In this document: piece by piece, positions 33,180-45,890 of the stretch
Position numbering within the stretch: the stretch's first letter is position 1
Layout of the letters: each line of letters begins with the position of its first letter
Assembly (NCBI RefSeq): GCF_033958435.1
Contig: NC_134147.1
Span: forward strand, 46,742,001 to 46,806,000
DNA: 64,000 nucleotides
Direction: 5' to 3'
DNA from: Carettochelys insculpta
Taxonomy: Eukaryota > Chordata > Testudines > Carettochelyidae
Notes under the pieces: model-generated
The model's input: the letters and a program-made list of their open reading frames with translations, nothing else
Databases searched by the model: none
Told to the model about the DNA's origin: nothing
Position numbers and translations under genes: made by a program

Positions 33180-33804
33180 CAGTGTTTCTCAACCAGGGGT
33201 ACGTGTACCCTTGCGGTGACATCAGCACATCTAGATATTTGCCTGTGTTTACAACAGGCTACATGAAAACCCTAGTAAAGTCAGTACAATCTAAAAGTTC
33301 ATTCAAAAAGTGACTTGTTTCTACTGCTTCATATGCTTTATGCTGAAATGTAAGTTCCATATTTTTACTCCAGTTCATTGATTTGAAAGTCAGTAAGTTT
33401 TTACTAGTAGTCCTCTGTTATATTTTTGTGTCTTTTTGTAAGAGTATGTGTGAGATGTATTTTGGTGGTATGCAAAACAAACCTGACTCCTCACAATGGG
33501 TACAGAATGGGTAGGTGGCACTTGTTTTAAGATCTCTGACTACCGTAGGACCTTGTTTCTCAACCGGTAGTACACATACCCTTAGGTATATGCATCTGAC
33601 AAAGTGGGTATTTGCCCACAAAAGCTTATGCTCCAGAAAAATGTGTTAGTCTATGAGGTGCCACAGGACTTCTTGTTGTTTTTGCTGATACATACTAACA
33701 CAGCTACCCCTTTGGTCCTTAGGGGTATGCAAGAGAAGTCTGGGGACACACACACATATATATTTTTGAAAGGTTGGGGGAAAAAATAAGGTTGAGAAAC
33801 ACTG
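33180..33804. mobile_element. hAT-type non-autonomous element with nested insertion
   Basis: Perfect 15 bp terminal inverted repeats, CAGTGTTTCTCAACC and GGTTGAGAAACACTG. The flanking octamers GTCTAGAA and CTCTAAAC are only partly similar and may be a decayed 8 bp duplication. GGTACGTGTACCC near the left and a related motif near 33570 indicate subterminal repeats. There is no transposase. A Penelope-like unit lies inside at 33594-33716. Confidence 0.7.
33594..33716 (+). mobile_element. Short Penelope-like unit inside hAT element
   Basis: The insert starts at (TGC)ATCTGACAAAGTGG, has the hairpin GTGGG...CCCAC, AAAAGCTTATGCTCC and AGGTGCCACAGGACTTCTTG, and ends ACACAGCTACCCCTTTGG. Flanks CCTTAGGTATATGC and CCTTAGGGGTATGC form a 14 bp target duplication with two mismatches. 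The hammerhead-like core is mutated (CTGACAA, CAAA). Confidence 0.7.
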
Positions 33805-35179
33805 CTCTAAACCAGCAACCAAGATGGCTGCCAGATCCTCAAGCCCGGTATGCTTGGAGTCAGGGATGCGTGCAAAAAGAACTTGAAATGTCTGTTGAAG
33901 CCAGTAAGGGGGTTTCTGCCTTGCATATTCTGGATGAGTAGTCCAGTGGAGCAGTGACACCTGGCTGCTCATCTGCTAGCAAGGAGACAGCCTGACTGTA
34001 TTAAGAGAGTTTAAGTTCAGTTTCAGTTTGGAAGCTGGGAGAGAGGACAGCATGGCTCAGGGAGTATGTGCACCGCTCTGAGACTAAGTCTACATTGCAC
34101 ACCTCTTGTGGAGGTGCGTAGAGTGCATGTAGCTACATGCTGTGGTAAAAAGCAGATTGTGTCTAGAATGTAGTGTGTTGTTCACAATGTCAACAGAAGA
34201 CAGTAGCAATCAGGAGGATGTGGGGAGAAGCTTGGCCAGCTCTGTGTGGCAGGAAGTCTCCAGCATTGGCGTGACAGCAGGACGCTACACTGCTAACAGC
34301 AAAGTATGTGAGAATGCGGTGCTAGAGTGAGTAGCGAGCCCTGTAAGGATCATAACCAAGGATATATCCCGAGGGTTCCAGGTGTCTTTACTGGCCTATG
34401 CATTGCCTTGTCATTATATACAATGACAATGTTATTTATAGCAGTCCTAGGATTGTCTGTGCAGTGAATGTACTTTTTGTGCGGCTGAAAGCAAAGTACA
34501 GCGTGGCTGTATTCTGAGGACCGGGCAGCTCCGTCCTTACTGTGACTCGCATTGAGCAGCGAGAGAACTGATCCAGCACCAGCAACTGAGAGCCAGCAGT
34601 GTCCCCTGGAGAATCTGAGATCAAGGGACCCAGTGAGCCTGGGTGGAGTCGAGACAGGATTCTGTTCCAGCCAGGAATGAAAAAAAGTAAGAGGACTGTT
34701 AATATATATATATTCCTACCCAGACGCCCCCCAGGAGATAAGAGAAGGGGAATAGGCCAATACTAGCTGTTTTTGTTCTAATTTTCATTTGTCATGTCTA
34801 GTTAGGACAAAGAGTTTTTTATCTCTCTTCTGCCAAAAATTGACTAAACCGACAGACTGTCACTTTCTAACACTGTGGAGCTGGGTGTTTTTAAAAAGGC
34901 TGTTTTCAGGGAAAAAATGTCACTTAATTTCAGTGCTTGAACTATGGGAATCAGGGTACTTTATTATTTATACAATTTAAATGGGAAGTATTGTATTTTT
35001 ATATATATGTACCAAGGGCTTCTGCCTCCTTCCTCTTTTTACTACTTTTGAACAAATCTGTGACCATCACTTTTATGTTAACTCTCAACTATGACAGACT
35101 TGGGTTGGGTGCTTAGTCCAAAAATAATTGATCAATTAATGTTGTCAAATAATGTCAAAAATGGCCAAATGTTTTAAGG
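33805..35179. other. Unassigned 1.4 kb
   Basis: A TAAGTCTACATTGCACACCT segment at 34085 resembles the MITE terminal motif, but I find no matching right end. The stretch 34430-34690 is GC-richer and unidentified. Confidence 0.4.
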
Positions 35180-35717
35180 CAGGAGCTCACAAAATGTGAG
35201 GCAAGAAATTTCATTAAAGGAGTGCAGCACAATTGGCTCCCAGTGCCCCGAGGGGGCCTGCTGCTGCCTCTCTGCAGCCTCTGTCAGCTCAGCAGTGCTG
35301 CCTGCCTCCACCTGCCGACTTCATGTGTGGGCCTCTCCCTTCCCCCGCGTGGGGGCCTCTCCAGCCTCGCTGCAGTCTCTGTGGACCACCATTCCCTGGG
35401 AGTGCTGGATGCATTTGGGGTCTCTGAGTCTGAGCAAGCTGAGAGGGAGTAAACTTTTACTGGGATAGTCCCTTCATTCAGTTTCCCAGACAGAGTTCAG
35501 GCTTTTCTTTTCTTAATTGCTTTAAGTGTAATTATGTTGATCTTTTGTTTTGTTCTTTTGTTTAACTTTGCTTGGGAGGCGTGGAGAAGGGGGGGCGAGG
35601 GGGAAGCAGCTTCTTTAAACAGCAGGATGCTGTTGCTTTTTTTTTTGTTTCCCCTCCCCACCCAAGCTCTAGAGTGGGTGAGAGGGCTTTTGAAACATCA
35701 AGTTATTACTTATTATT

Positions 35718-35783
<66 letters not shown>

Positions 35784-36093
35784 TAAAGCACTCTCCATCT
35801 CACTGAAAAGAGTTTATATATGTGTGTATGTATATAAAGCACTCTCTGTCTCATTAAAAAAATTGTAATGTTATTGTTTTTATGTATGTATATTTGCATT
35901 TGTACACTGATTTGATAAAAATGTTTACATTCTAGATACTTATTTTCTTTTAGTTGCTCTAAGATATTTTTGTTCAAAATATGAATGTAAGTGAAATTTC
36001 CATTGGTTTGGATTTTATTAGGCAGGTTGGGGGGCCCTGGCTAATTGCAGGGCCAAAAAGGAGGGCCTGGTATAAACAGTTTGCTCACTCCTG
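35180..36093. mobile_element. Candidate hAT-type element, 914 bp
   Basis: The left end CAGGAGCTCACAAAATGT and reverse-complemented right end CAGGAGTGAGCAAACTGT match at 14 of 18 positions. Flanks TTTTAAGG and TTCTAAGA are a possible decayed 8 bp duplication. The GC-rich left part gives three overlapping frames without a domain. The interior holds a long (GT)n tract. No transposase. Confidence 0.5.
35721..35774. repeat. (GT)27 microsatellite
   Basis: Fifty-four bases of uninterrupted GT, likely polymorphic between individuals. Confidence 0.97.
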
Positions 36094-36493
36094 TTCTAAG
36101 AAATGAAAATTATTACTTTTGAGCAGTGTTACATTAACAGTTAAATGTGAACATTATTCAAGACTGAATGAAAAGAAAAATGAAATTAAACAAAAATAAA
36201 GGAAATGCAAAGCAACTATGAAAGAGAGCAATCATTTTAAATGAACTTACGTTAAAAAGTCAGCTCTTTGAGTATCTTTGTGGTTCTGCATCTTTTATCT
36301 GTATTTGGGAGATTTTGTGACTCTGAGTCCACATCCTACTCCCCCATTAACTTTGAGTTAATTTTTATATGTGTGTCTAGTCACTTCAGGATGGCAAGCT
36401 CATTGAGTTAGGGACTGAGATTTTAACTTGCTGAATGTGCATTTTGAATTGCCACATAGATAAGTCTGCTGTACAAATATACACATACATATA

Positions 36494-36770
36494 GGCTATG
36501 TCTACACTACAAAAATAACTATGAAGTTGCTTACTTCGAAGTACAACTTTGAAGTAAGCAACTTTGAAGCTGAGCATCTACACAATCCTACTTCGAAGTT
36601 AAATTTTGAAGTAGAGTGCTATTCCATTCCCGGGAATGGAGTAAGGACTTGGAAGTTGGGCTCCTTACTTAACTTCGAAGTAGGGGAAAATATGCGTAGG
36701 CTTTCTGCTGGCTACTTCGAAGCCGTGCTTAACTTCGAAATTAACTTCAGAGTTAGTTGCTAGTTTAGCC
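36494..36770. mobile_element. Palindromic Harbinger-type MITE, decayed
   Basis: The left end GGCTATGTCTACACTAC is canonical. The right end, AGTTGCTAGTTTAGCC, keeps only parts of it. Both halves are built from TTCGAAGTA-type subterminal repeats, as in the 711 bp derivatives. A CATTCCCGGGAATG palindrome marks the centre. Confidence 0.65.
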
Positions 36771-36780
36771 GCATGCATAG

Positions 36781-38889
36781 TTTTTTTTCTAAAAGAGTAC
36801 AGCCAACGAAGATACTCATTTGTTTTCAGTTCTCCTTGGTACTGCACAAAGATTAAGTGTTGCAGAACTGGCATAGATGAGGTTAGGTTTTCTCTACAGC
36901 ATTATCTCTAATTCATCACAACAGGGCACATAAGGCTGAACTTGTTAATTTTATGATAGGTGAGCTGATCCTGTATTGAGTAGATTCCTTCTGTTCCTGG
37001 CTTTGGCTTTCAGTGAGATTTTTTGGGGAGAAAGTAAACCACTGAGTATGTGTTGGAGGCTATTCTGAAACTGAGGCTAAGGTGAGAAGGAAACACAATG
37101 GAAGTACTGCTCTTTATAGGTGGCTGGAGTTTTACTGATGACAGAACTATGGTTGTGTTTGAAGACTTAACTGAATTATTTCCAGACTTTGAATTCTAAC
37201 TGTGTCTCTGTGATATTTTCTTAACACAAAAGCTTCAATGAAACCCTGCAAAAACAAATTGTTCATGTATGTGATTTTCAAAGGGCCCAAATAAATGTTC
37301 ATCAAAACTCTCAAAGGCATCTTCCTTAAAAAGGGTTGCTGTCAACATCCACTTTAATTTCAGATTCCTTCTGTTTATTGCTGTAGAGATATTCAAATAA
37401 AGTCACAACTTTTGCAAAAAACAAACAAACAAATGCATAATAGGCAATTTGTGTGGTTTTTCGTCTCCTTAATTAAAAATGACTTAACTTTTTTTTTCTT
37501 TCTTCTAACTTTCTTTTTAATTAATCACTGTAGAAGCCTGGAAAAATTCATGAAATGTGATGAGGAGCTACCATGGGATTAGAATAGAAACCGTTGTACA
37601 GCCTTAACTGTGCCAGTCACTGCCACTCTTGGCTATGCTGTAGCATGATGTTCCAACACAACAGTACCATTTTAGAGTTGTCATTTATCTGTAATGATGA
37701 TACACTGATGAAATACTTTTGCATAAGACAGACCCACTTTACATAAAATGTCTCTGAAATTTGAATTAGGAATTTTTCAACTTGAAATTCTAAATCTGTT
37801 GAAGTGGCTTCAAATATATACCATGCATGATTGTATTTATTGTGTTGGAATGTAAACAATGTTAGCTTTTCTGTAAAGGGTCTCATTTTAGCCATTCTAT
37901 CTGCTGCTGCTGAAGGCCCAGTACTGTTGATATCACAAAAATAGAATAGAAAGCCCCCACAGAGAGAGGGGATATTATGTATGATGTCTTTTTCTTAGTA
38001 ACTTTGGCCTTCATTTTAAACTCATTCTTCTTCCCTTTGATCATCACTATCATCATTTTGAGCTACTGTATGTGAATTTATAATTTTGTGTTTTGTTCCT
38101 ATGCTTAACATCATTTGTTTTGATTACACCTATCATATTTTCTCTGTATTGTACACGTGCACTTACATATGTGAAATTAGGTAGAGTATGCTTAAAAGAT
38201 TGAATTATACTTATTCTCTTTAACAAACAAAATAATTACAGCATTTGCAGAAATTCAGGTGTGTATACTAAAACTTCCTTTAGCACAATAACTAATCAAA
38301 TATTAGATGAGTACAAGGTAATATTTATGAAAATATAAAGATTGGTAAAGAATCTTTCATGTCTCATTTGCTACTCAAGTTTAATGCAGTGCCCTGAGGC
38401 CATTGAAATAGTACAAAATAGTGCAAGCAGAATGCTGGACCAGCACAAAGATGGCATTGCCTCAGGCTCACTGAGGGAAAGCATCAGGCCCTGGTTGCTA
38501 CTGACTTTTTCCAGCAGAAGGGTTACAAATGCAAGTTTGTAAGCTGCTTCTCTCCTTGTGCCCCATTGCAGTGGTTGAGATTGGCTGAGACACTTTTGCA
38601 GGTGATTGTTTTTCTAGACTAGAGGTAATATGTGCTTGGTGGAAGGTCCTGAAAACTTGAACTTGGTCCTCTAGGCCTCACAGTAGAGTTTGAGTTATTT
38701 AGCTGGCATACCATGTTTCCAGGCTCAGCTTCTGTACTAAGACTTCCTTTTTCAGTATTGCTGTCCAGTATGAACACTTTAAGTTGATAATATTTCTGGG
38801 TGTGTGCTGCAGCTAAATGCTGTGATGGCCAGTCCAGTGTATGTGGTGATAAATAATAAATGTATCCTACCATTTTGTAGGCATTGCTG
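36781..38889. other. Unassigned AT-rich 2.1 kb
   Basis: No recognisable element, exon or RNA. Confidence 0.5.
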
Positions 38890-38965
38890 GGAACGTATTT
38901 TGGGATTAAACCTGGCAGCAGCATCATGAGCCAGGGGCTTAGCCACTGAGCCAGTAATATAGTGC
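38890..38965 (-). mobile_element. Possible old tRNA-derived SINE (MIR-like)
   Basis: On the minus strand, ACTGGCTCAGTGGCTAAGCC (A-box region) is followed after about 25 nt by CAGGTTTAATCCC (B-box-like), the spacing of a tRNA-derived SINE head. The core and tail are not distinguishable. This is weak, short evidence. Confidence 0.35.
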
Positions 38966-39469
38966 TAACCAGTTCCTGTTGATTGTGATGGATAGATCTT
39001 TGTCAGGAACGTGTGCACAACTGGTAGAAAGATAGGCACTTCTCTCTTAGATGTTTTAAAAATAAATGCCCATGCCCATATTTTAAATCCATGCAAAGTC
39101 ACACATCTTTTGCCTTCTGTTTTTCTATCTGATGATACCTGTTTGTTGGTGGTTTGGTAGATACGACTAAGCCATGGTGTCCTCATCCCAGTTAAAAAAA
39201 AAAAAAAAGGTGGGAGGGAGGATAAAATGTGTGTGACACTTCAGGTGGCCAGAAAAGAGATCCATAAATACAAATATGATAATGACATGGATGACTTAGA
39301 TGATTACTTGCATGCTAATCCCTCGCCTTTTTTTCATTCTTTCTATAAAAGTATTTCTGGGTTGAATTTCATCATTGTACTGACAGTATATTGCATCATC
39401 AAGAATACAGTTGTAGTAACATATTTACACTGCAGCCTTTACATCTTTTAAAAGTAGAACAAGTGGCTT

Positions 39470-40865
39470 TGCAGTTCCATTAGATATAGAAGTGACAGAA
39501 TTGTTACAAAATCTCACAGGGTAATCAGTGGAGCTGTTTCTACTGGAATTCCAGAGGCAGTCTTGGAAAGATGATGTTCCATATCTTTGTCAATGATTTG
39601 ATAGCAAATAGAGAACTATTGCAGGTAAAGGATGTAGGTGATAAAATGGGTAGTGTGGTAAATAGTGATAAGGACAGATAAATTATAAAGATCATTATGG
39701 ACATCATAGTAAACCAAGCTCAGTTAAATAATATGGCTATGTCTACACTGATCCGTCAACAGATCTCTTCCAACAAAACTTCTGACAATGGATCATGTCC
39801 ACACATGAAAGTGGATTGATTTGTAGATCCACTCTGTTAACTGAGAATGGCCAGACTGCCCAACTGCTCTTTTGACAGATTGGCCAACTGGAAGCACATC
39901 AGACCGGGCTGCACAGTGACCTGGAAGCCCTGTCTGTTGACAGTGCCCCCACCCCCAAGCATCCACATGGCTTTTTTGTCAACAGGTTCTTCTAAGAAAG
40001 GCATTCTGTCTCATGGCATTTGAAGTCTGTTGACAAAAGTGTTGAGTTCTGTCAACTTTTTAGTGGGGATGCTCCACGGGTTTTGTCAACAAAACACTCT
40101 AATATGGACATAGCCTGGGTCTTTTAATGCTGCTAAATGCTGAGCCATACTTCTAGAAACAAAGACTATAGATCACTTGTGTATGATAGAAGACTGTATT
40201 TTTCAAAGCAGGGACTGAAAGGACCTTAAGTGTTGTAGTGGATAGGCAACCAAACGTAGACTCCCAGTGCATTGTTGTGGTTAAGAGCAAATGAATTCTT
40301 TGGAAGTAGGGCTAGGGAAATATAGAGAAAAAGAAGGTGGGAGATCCCATTACCATTTGTGGAAAAGGATTTCCAGTTAGGGTGTTTCCACTGGAAAAAA
40401 ATATGAAAAATTGGCAAGGTTTCAGAATAGAGTTACAAGAATGATGTGAAGTCAGCATCTAGAGTCTAAAGAAGTTCAGTCTACGTAGTTTACAAAGAGA
40501 AGGTTAAGAGGTGACTCGATCTCAGTCTATAAAGAGCTATATGGAAAGGAGATTGCTGTGTATCTTTAATATATCATACAAAGGCAAAAAGAGCCCCAAC
40601 AGGTGAAGATAAAAAGCTGAATTCAGACTAGAAAGAAGGTGAACATTTTTAATAGTGAGGATAACTAACCACCAGAACAACTTACTTGGGGATTTGGTAG
40701 ATTCTTCATTTTAGAGTCTTTAAATCAAGATTGGATGTATTTTCTGAATCATATTCTGTAACATAACCAGAGTTCAGGGACTTGGTGAAATTCTGTGCCA
40801 TGCAGAAGATCAGACTAGATGAAAACAATGGTTCCATCTGGTCTTAAAATCTATGAGAAGAGGCC
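39470..40865 (+). mobile_element. CR1 LINE fragment, plus strand, split by a MITE
   Basis: Left part 39470-39730 is the end of the reverse transcriptase fingers/palm (around ATCTTTGTCAATGATTTGAT, the FVNDL motif). Right part 40116-40865 is the C-terminal coding region and 3' untranslated region, ending ATCTGGTCTTAAAATCTATG. The interruption is the 381 bp MITE at 39735-40115. Heavily mutated. Confidence 0.7.
39735..40115. mobile_element. Harbinger-type MITE, 381 bp, inside CR1
   Basis: The left end GGCTATGTCTACACT and reverse-complemented right end GGCTATGTCCATATTAGAG share the first nine bases and more. The interior carries repeated GTCAACA/TGTTGAC motifs instead of the TTCGAA and TAATGAGGC modules, marking a distinct subfamily. 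No clear target duplication remains. Confidence 0.65.
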
Positions 40866-42089
40866 ATAAGAAAATTCAGTGGCCAGGCTTTTTCTTCACC
40901 TTTGTTTCAGAAGAGTTAAAATGCTGGTACCTGGCACCAGATTTGTAATGACATTGTATTTTATCATAAAACTCAACAGATTTTTGGGTTGTTGACAAGG
41001 GGCATAGTATGCTAATTGCATATACTGTTAAAGAGGAGCATTGTCTGGGAAAAATAGCTCCCTAGTGTATTCATCCATTTAATTTTATTACCAATTTATT
41101 TAGTTAAATGCAGATAAAGAAGAAAAATCCTGTTTTGTGGAAAGAAACCTCTGTGCCACAGAATGTGTTCTCTGTTAATTTTGGTAGGTCTGTATGGAAA
41201 CTAGCCACAGCGTTCTCAACAAAGTTCTTTACATATCACACATTTGATAATATTTATGATGATCTCTGAACTCTGTGTGATTAGTTGGACATATAGGGCA
41301 GTTGTGCTTTGCAGGCGGTCACATTAAGCTCTGCTGCCCCTCTAGTGCAGTAGTACTGCTGTGAATCAGTCTTCTCCAGGCAGGAGAACAGAGAAACCTG
41401 TACAGTTTAATTAATCTAGAACATTAATAAAGAACCGCTTTTGAATAATACCAAAAAATAAGAAAAAAATGAACCTGAGTTTGAAAGAATAAGAACAAAA
41501 AAGGTCAACACAGCATGAGACATAGGAGTATTACTGAAATTAGTGAGTTATGGGAGTTAACCATGCTTCTCGTTGAAGCAGTACAATAAATTTCACCTCT
41601 ATTCTCAGCTTTAAGTATCAGAGAAAATATTTTTCAATAGCATCAGTAGTTCTGTCATAGTATGATTTCATAATTAGTTAGAGGTTGATTCACAGTCCTT
41701 TGAATACAATGGGACTTCTTCCTCCTTTTTCTCACTGGAACATACAACTGAGCATTCAAGGTAAATACTAAGCTCCTCAGACCACTCATCAGATAAATGT
41801 GGAAATTTGGTTGCATAGCTAGCTAAACTTCATCCAGAGAACTGCTAAATTTCATCCGGAGAACTTTTGCTTGACTGTGATTCCCTCTTCTCAATGTTCT
41901 GCCCCCCATCTCCATGACTGGTTATGTAAAACTAAAAACTGTAACATGTAGATTCTCTTGGCAACTGTCATGTGACCATTATAACATATATGGCACCACA
42001 TACCCATTAGATATCTACTACTACTTAACCATTGTAGTCCACGTGAAGCATAGGTCATCTACAAGTCTCTACTTCACTCTGTTTTAGGA
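40866..42089. other. Unassigned AT-rich 1.2 kb
   Basis: No recognisable feature. Confidence 0.5.
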
Positions 42090-42480
42090 CAAAACTTCTA
42101 GCTGGCTTCAGGAGTACCCCAGTTGTTGTCCTTCAGTCTCAGTAGATCTTCTCCACATTTTTCAGGGTCTTTTGCGTTTTCCTTATGGGTTCCATGTGGG
42201 AGTTTGATGGATTATGCTGGATGGTGGTGTTCTGAGAGTGTGGCTTTAGCCGTCCCCACTTTCTTCTCTTGATTTCAGTGTCAATTGGTTCTTGTCCTGC
42301 TCTGTTCCAAAGCTCCTCATTTATGACAGAGTCTTTCCATTTGATGTGAAGGATGTACCTTTGTCATCTGAGATTTGAAGACTTTTTGGTACGCCAAGTC
42401 TCAAGTCCCTACAAGAGCATACTCTTCACATTTGTGTTGAAGATCTGCAGTTTCGTCTTCACAGATATTATTTGAGAAAT
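42090..42480 (-). mobile_element. Old non-LTR retrotransposon C-terminal relic, clade unresolved
   Basis: On the minus strand, broken frames read INEELWNRAGQEPIDTEIKR, then RKWGRLKPHSQNTTIQ and MEPIRKTQKTLKNVEKIY. This resembles the post-polymerase tail of some non-LTR retrotransposons (pattern I..RRW.W.GH.LR..., then W.P.GKRKRGRP..TW). It is neither a CR1 nor a SINE tail. The clade (RTE-like or another) cannot be settled by eye. Confidence 0.45.
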
Positions 42481-44130
42481 CCATATGGGACAAAGAATCT
42501 TGAATGCAGCTGTTGCTTTCCCTGTAAATAACTTAAAACAGCCAACATCTATATTGGAGGCAAATTCGTGAATTTGATGGGTAAAACAATTGTTAATAGA
42601 GTATTCCACTTTGCCAGTACAACACACGAAATATACAGATAAAATAATTGACACTGTTTTAAAGTGGAACAAAAAAAGCAGGCCACAAAGTCAGTTTCAG
42701 TTTTATTTGTCTGTGTTCATGCACTTTTAAAAACTGAATGTAAGAGCTGAACAGCATAATGAAAGAAAAATGACATCTAATGTACACGTGGTTCCAACTA
42801 GATGTACTGGGTTTTTTTTACCCCTCTCAGGGAAATAATACTAAATTAAGATGAAAATAAAGCAAATACAGATAATTTGGCATCCTGGGATTCCAATAAG
42901 TGTTTCTATTTTTCTGCAAAGTTTAATCTTGTCCAATTCAGCTGCTAAAATGGTAGATTTTTATTAAAAACTATTAATATATTAATGATAGGCCTTTACA
43001 AATTTTATGTTTTAATTTAGTTTTTAAAAGTTCAGTTTTAATATTGGTTAGTTTCCTGTCAGATGAAAAATAACATTTCTTTGCTCACTAAAGCTTCAAT
43101 TTGTCACACTTAACTTTAATCTCTCTTTTTCTTAGAGAATGCAACCCACTCCAGTGATGGCTTCTATATGGCTCTAATTATCTCAGTATACAGGTGTCAG
43201 GCATAATATTAGTGTAAACATCAGAAATATCGGAAGGGGAATCTTCTTCTGTGTCCATAGGTTTGATCAGTTAAATTTGTAAAGTAACTGTCACTCTCTT
43301 GCCTTTCATACCAAAGTTGAGCCTTTTTTTTTAAACCAACAGTAAAGGAGACCCAAGTATATTTTGATCTTTTTATTAAGGTGTGATGTCTTTCAGTGGA
43401 TACCCGGGAGCAAGTGAGGCATTCTCAAAGATTCACCATAGTTTGTTACCTATATGAGCACGCTTGTCTGGGAGCTGTAGATAGAAAAATGTCTTTAAAA
43501 TATCTGTAGACCACTGAGGGTCTTAATACTTATATCAAAGCATTTGAATTGGAGTTGGAAATGCATAGGGAGCCAAAAAAGGCTGTGGAAGAAATGATGT
43601 GATGTACTCATAGGAAGGCTAAGATTTTGTCACAGATATTTTTAATGAAAGTAACAGGCAGGTCATCAGCAATAAAAAAAAATTCAGGGAATGTCTGTGA
43701 CTTGTACTAAAAATATCCATGACAAAAAGGGGAACTCAGATGCCAGGACTGCCACCTCTCCCCTGCCTAGGCAGCTGAAAGGTTCCACTTGGAGCTATAA
43801 TGAAGATACCACACACCTCCCAGTTGCTGTGAGTGGCAGGAGGAATCTGCAGCTCCCTGCTGCCAGAAGCTGATATCATAGGGGTAGTGAAAGTAACAGA
43901 ACCCATAATTTCTATAAACCTCATAAAAGAATTGTAGCATTAATGCTCAGTAACCAGTCATGTTCAGGAATTAAGCTGATGTGAGTGCTGCATGAGTTAA
44001 TTATGTGGAATGGCCTTGGTTGCATAGCTTTATTTAAAAGCAGGTACAGTAAAATCCTGAGGCACTGAGTATATGGTAGGTCATTCAAGAGGAGTTGGTG
44101 TAGCCTCAGGAAATCCAAAAGCAGGAGGGC
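42481..44130. other. Mostly unassigned sequence left of the DIRS element
   Basis: Apart from the inverted repeat at 43629-43723, I recognise nothing. The two reading frames at 43691-43924 oppose each other in a GC-richer patch and have no domain. Confidence 0.45.
43629..43723. repeat. Short palindromic repeat element
   Basis: GTCACAGATATTTTTAATGA on the left is matched by reverse-complemented GTCATGGATATTTTTAGTAC on the right, around a 40 bp A-rich loop. It looks like one end or the body of an old palindromic repeat; the full boundaries are unknown. Confidence 0.5.
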
Positions 44131-44639
44131 TTCTCTTTGAGTGTTTACTCACATAGATTTCAGTTAGGTGTGTACGCTCTGCACAATTGTCAGAAGGTTT
44201 TTTCATCTAGCAGGCCCTGTTGGGTGGGCTGTGCGTGTCCTGGAGTGGTGCTTCCATGAAAGTGTATATATGTCTGTGCTAATCCACCATTTCTTCAGTT
44301 CAGAACCACAGCGTGGACGCTGTCGTGGACACACTTCTCCTTCCTTGGACAGATTGTCTGATCTGCAGGTACAAGGTGATGCTCATATTGATAGCATCAG
44401 CTTGGCTTTTACAACACTTATATATCACATGCCTGGAGCTGACAATGGCAGCTCTAGTCTCAGTGCCCCTTTCTGGATCTGATCACCCAAGCCTATAGTC
44501 TTCCTCATCCCAACCTTGAGTCTCTGCACCTTGCTGTTCGGAAACTTTATGGCTAAACTCAATGGCGCGCATGTGCTCTGAGCCTGTCAGGGAGGTCCAA
44601 ATGTGTAGCAGGAAATCAGAATTACCTACCTGGCTAAAT

Positions 44640-45890
44640 GGGAAAGTTCTAATCTGGGATCTTAATGTAAAACTCCCTCAATACAGGCACCTGTACTGCT
44701 TATCCCAGATAACCTTCTGCTCTTAAAACATCAGGGGCTCTCATTTTGTCTTTGACAACCCAATGATCCATCATTTGATGAAAGGTCTGTACAGGCTATG
44801 TCCACAGGTTAAGCAACCAATCCCAGTATTGGATCTCAGCCTAGTCCTTTGCAGACTAATGTGATTCCTGTTTGACCCCTGGTGGCTTGTCCACTGTTTT
44901 ATCTTTTATAGTAGGCTGTGTTCTTAGTCACCATTACATCAACAAGAAGAACATCAGAGCTTAAAGCCCTAACCTCTGACCCTCCTTACACCATTTCTGC
45001 ATGGACAAATGTCAGTTTAGGTCTCACCCAGCCTGTCTCCTGAAAGATGTGTCCCAATGCCCTGCCAGTGAGGACATTTCATACCAGTCTTTTACCCTAA
45101 GCCTCATTCAGCTTGTCAAGAACAAAGGCTATGCTCATTGGAAATTTGATGAGTGGTGGTCTTTTATATTGAATGCATAAAGCCATTCTGCAAGTTGAAC
45201 AGGGTGTTCATGGCATTTGTGGACCAGATGAAAGCCTTTTGGTTTCATCATGTCTGGTATTCTGACGATCTGCCAAAAGTTCCAGCAGCTGCACTAATGG
45301 CACATTTATCAAGGGCATAGACCTCCTCAGAACTGTTCCACTTCCCAGTCCAGGAGATCTGCAGGTGGTGATGTGGTCGTTGATTCACACTTTCACCTCT
45401 CATTGGCCTTGTCTACACTAGCACAAATCTTAGAAATGGCCAGGCAAATGCATATTCAGCACCCCCTTAGCATGCTGCCAGCCGTGGCTCTTCGAAATTA
45501 CCACATTTCACTCCCACGTGGCTCGTCCAGATGGGTTCTTTTCAAAAGGACCCTGCCGACTTCGAAATCCCCATATTCCTACCAGCAGATATATACTTAT
45601 TACTTACATTCTCAGCAGATAGGAATAAGGGGACTTTAAAGTTTGCAGGGTCCTTTCGAAAAGGACCCCCATATGGATGAGCTGAGTGGGAGTGAAATGT
45701 GGCAATTTGAAAGAGTTGCAGCTGGTGGCATGTTAATGAGGCGCTGAATATGCATTTCAGCACCTCATTAGTAATCTTCGAAATGGCCATTTGCATGGCC
45801 ATTTCAAAGATTTGTGCTAGTATAGATGTAGCCATTATGGTATTACCCTGCACAAAAGAGACAATGCATGATTTGGCAGAGTGGGGCTTC
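44640..45890 (+). pseudogene. DIRS tyrosine recombinase fragment, interrupted
   Basis: Broken frames show segments resembling the DIRS recombinase: SRLCS and SPLHQQEEHQSLKP near 44915-44970 (the VAITSARRASELKAL-type block, out of frame), DPPYTIS-like near 44980, then PVQEICRW/DLQVVMWSLIHTFTSH at 45350-45403 just before a MITE. Removing the MITE and one ATT copy restores HTFTSHYGI, where the Tyr stands at the position I expect for the nucleophile. Many stops are present. Confidence 0.55.
45405..45833. mobile_element. Palindromic Harbinger-type MITE, 429 bp, in the DIRS recombinase
   Basis: The ends GGCCTTGTCTACACTAGCAC and reverse-complemented GGCTACATCTATACTAGCAC are flanked by ATT (45402-45404 and 45834-45836). 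Internal blocks TTAATGAGGCGCTGAATATG and CGAAATGGCCATTTGCATGG are repeated in inverted form. No gene. Confidence 0.8.

Noticed and set aside
34142..34330. Possible small exon (MVKSRLCLECSVLF...)
   Set aside because: No domain, no supported splice sites, and the surrounding sequence is unassigned; a chance frame is more likely.
35572..35868. 98-codon frame with long Val-Cys repeat
   Set aside because: It is a translation of the (GT)27 microsatellite.
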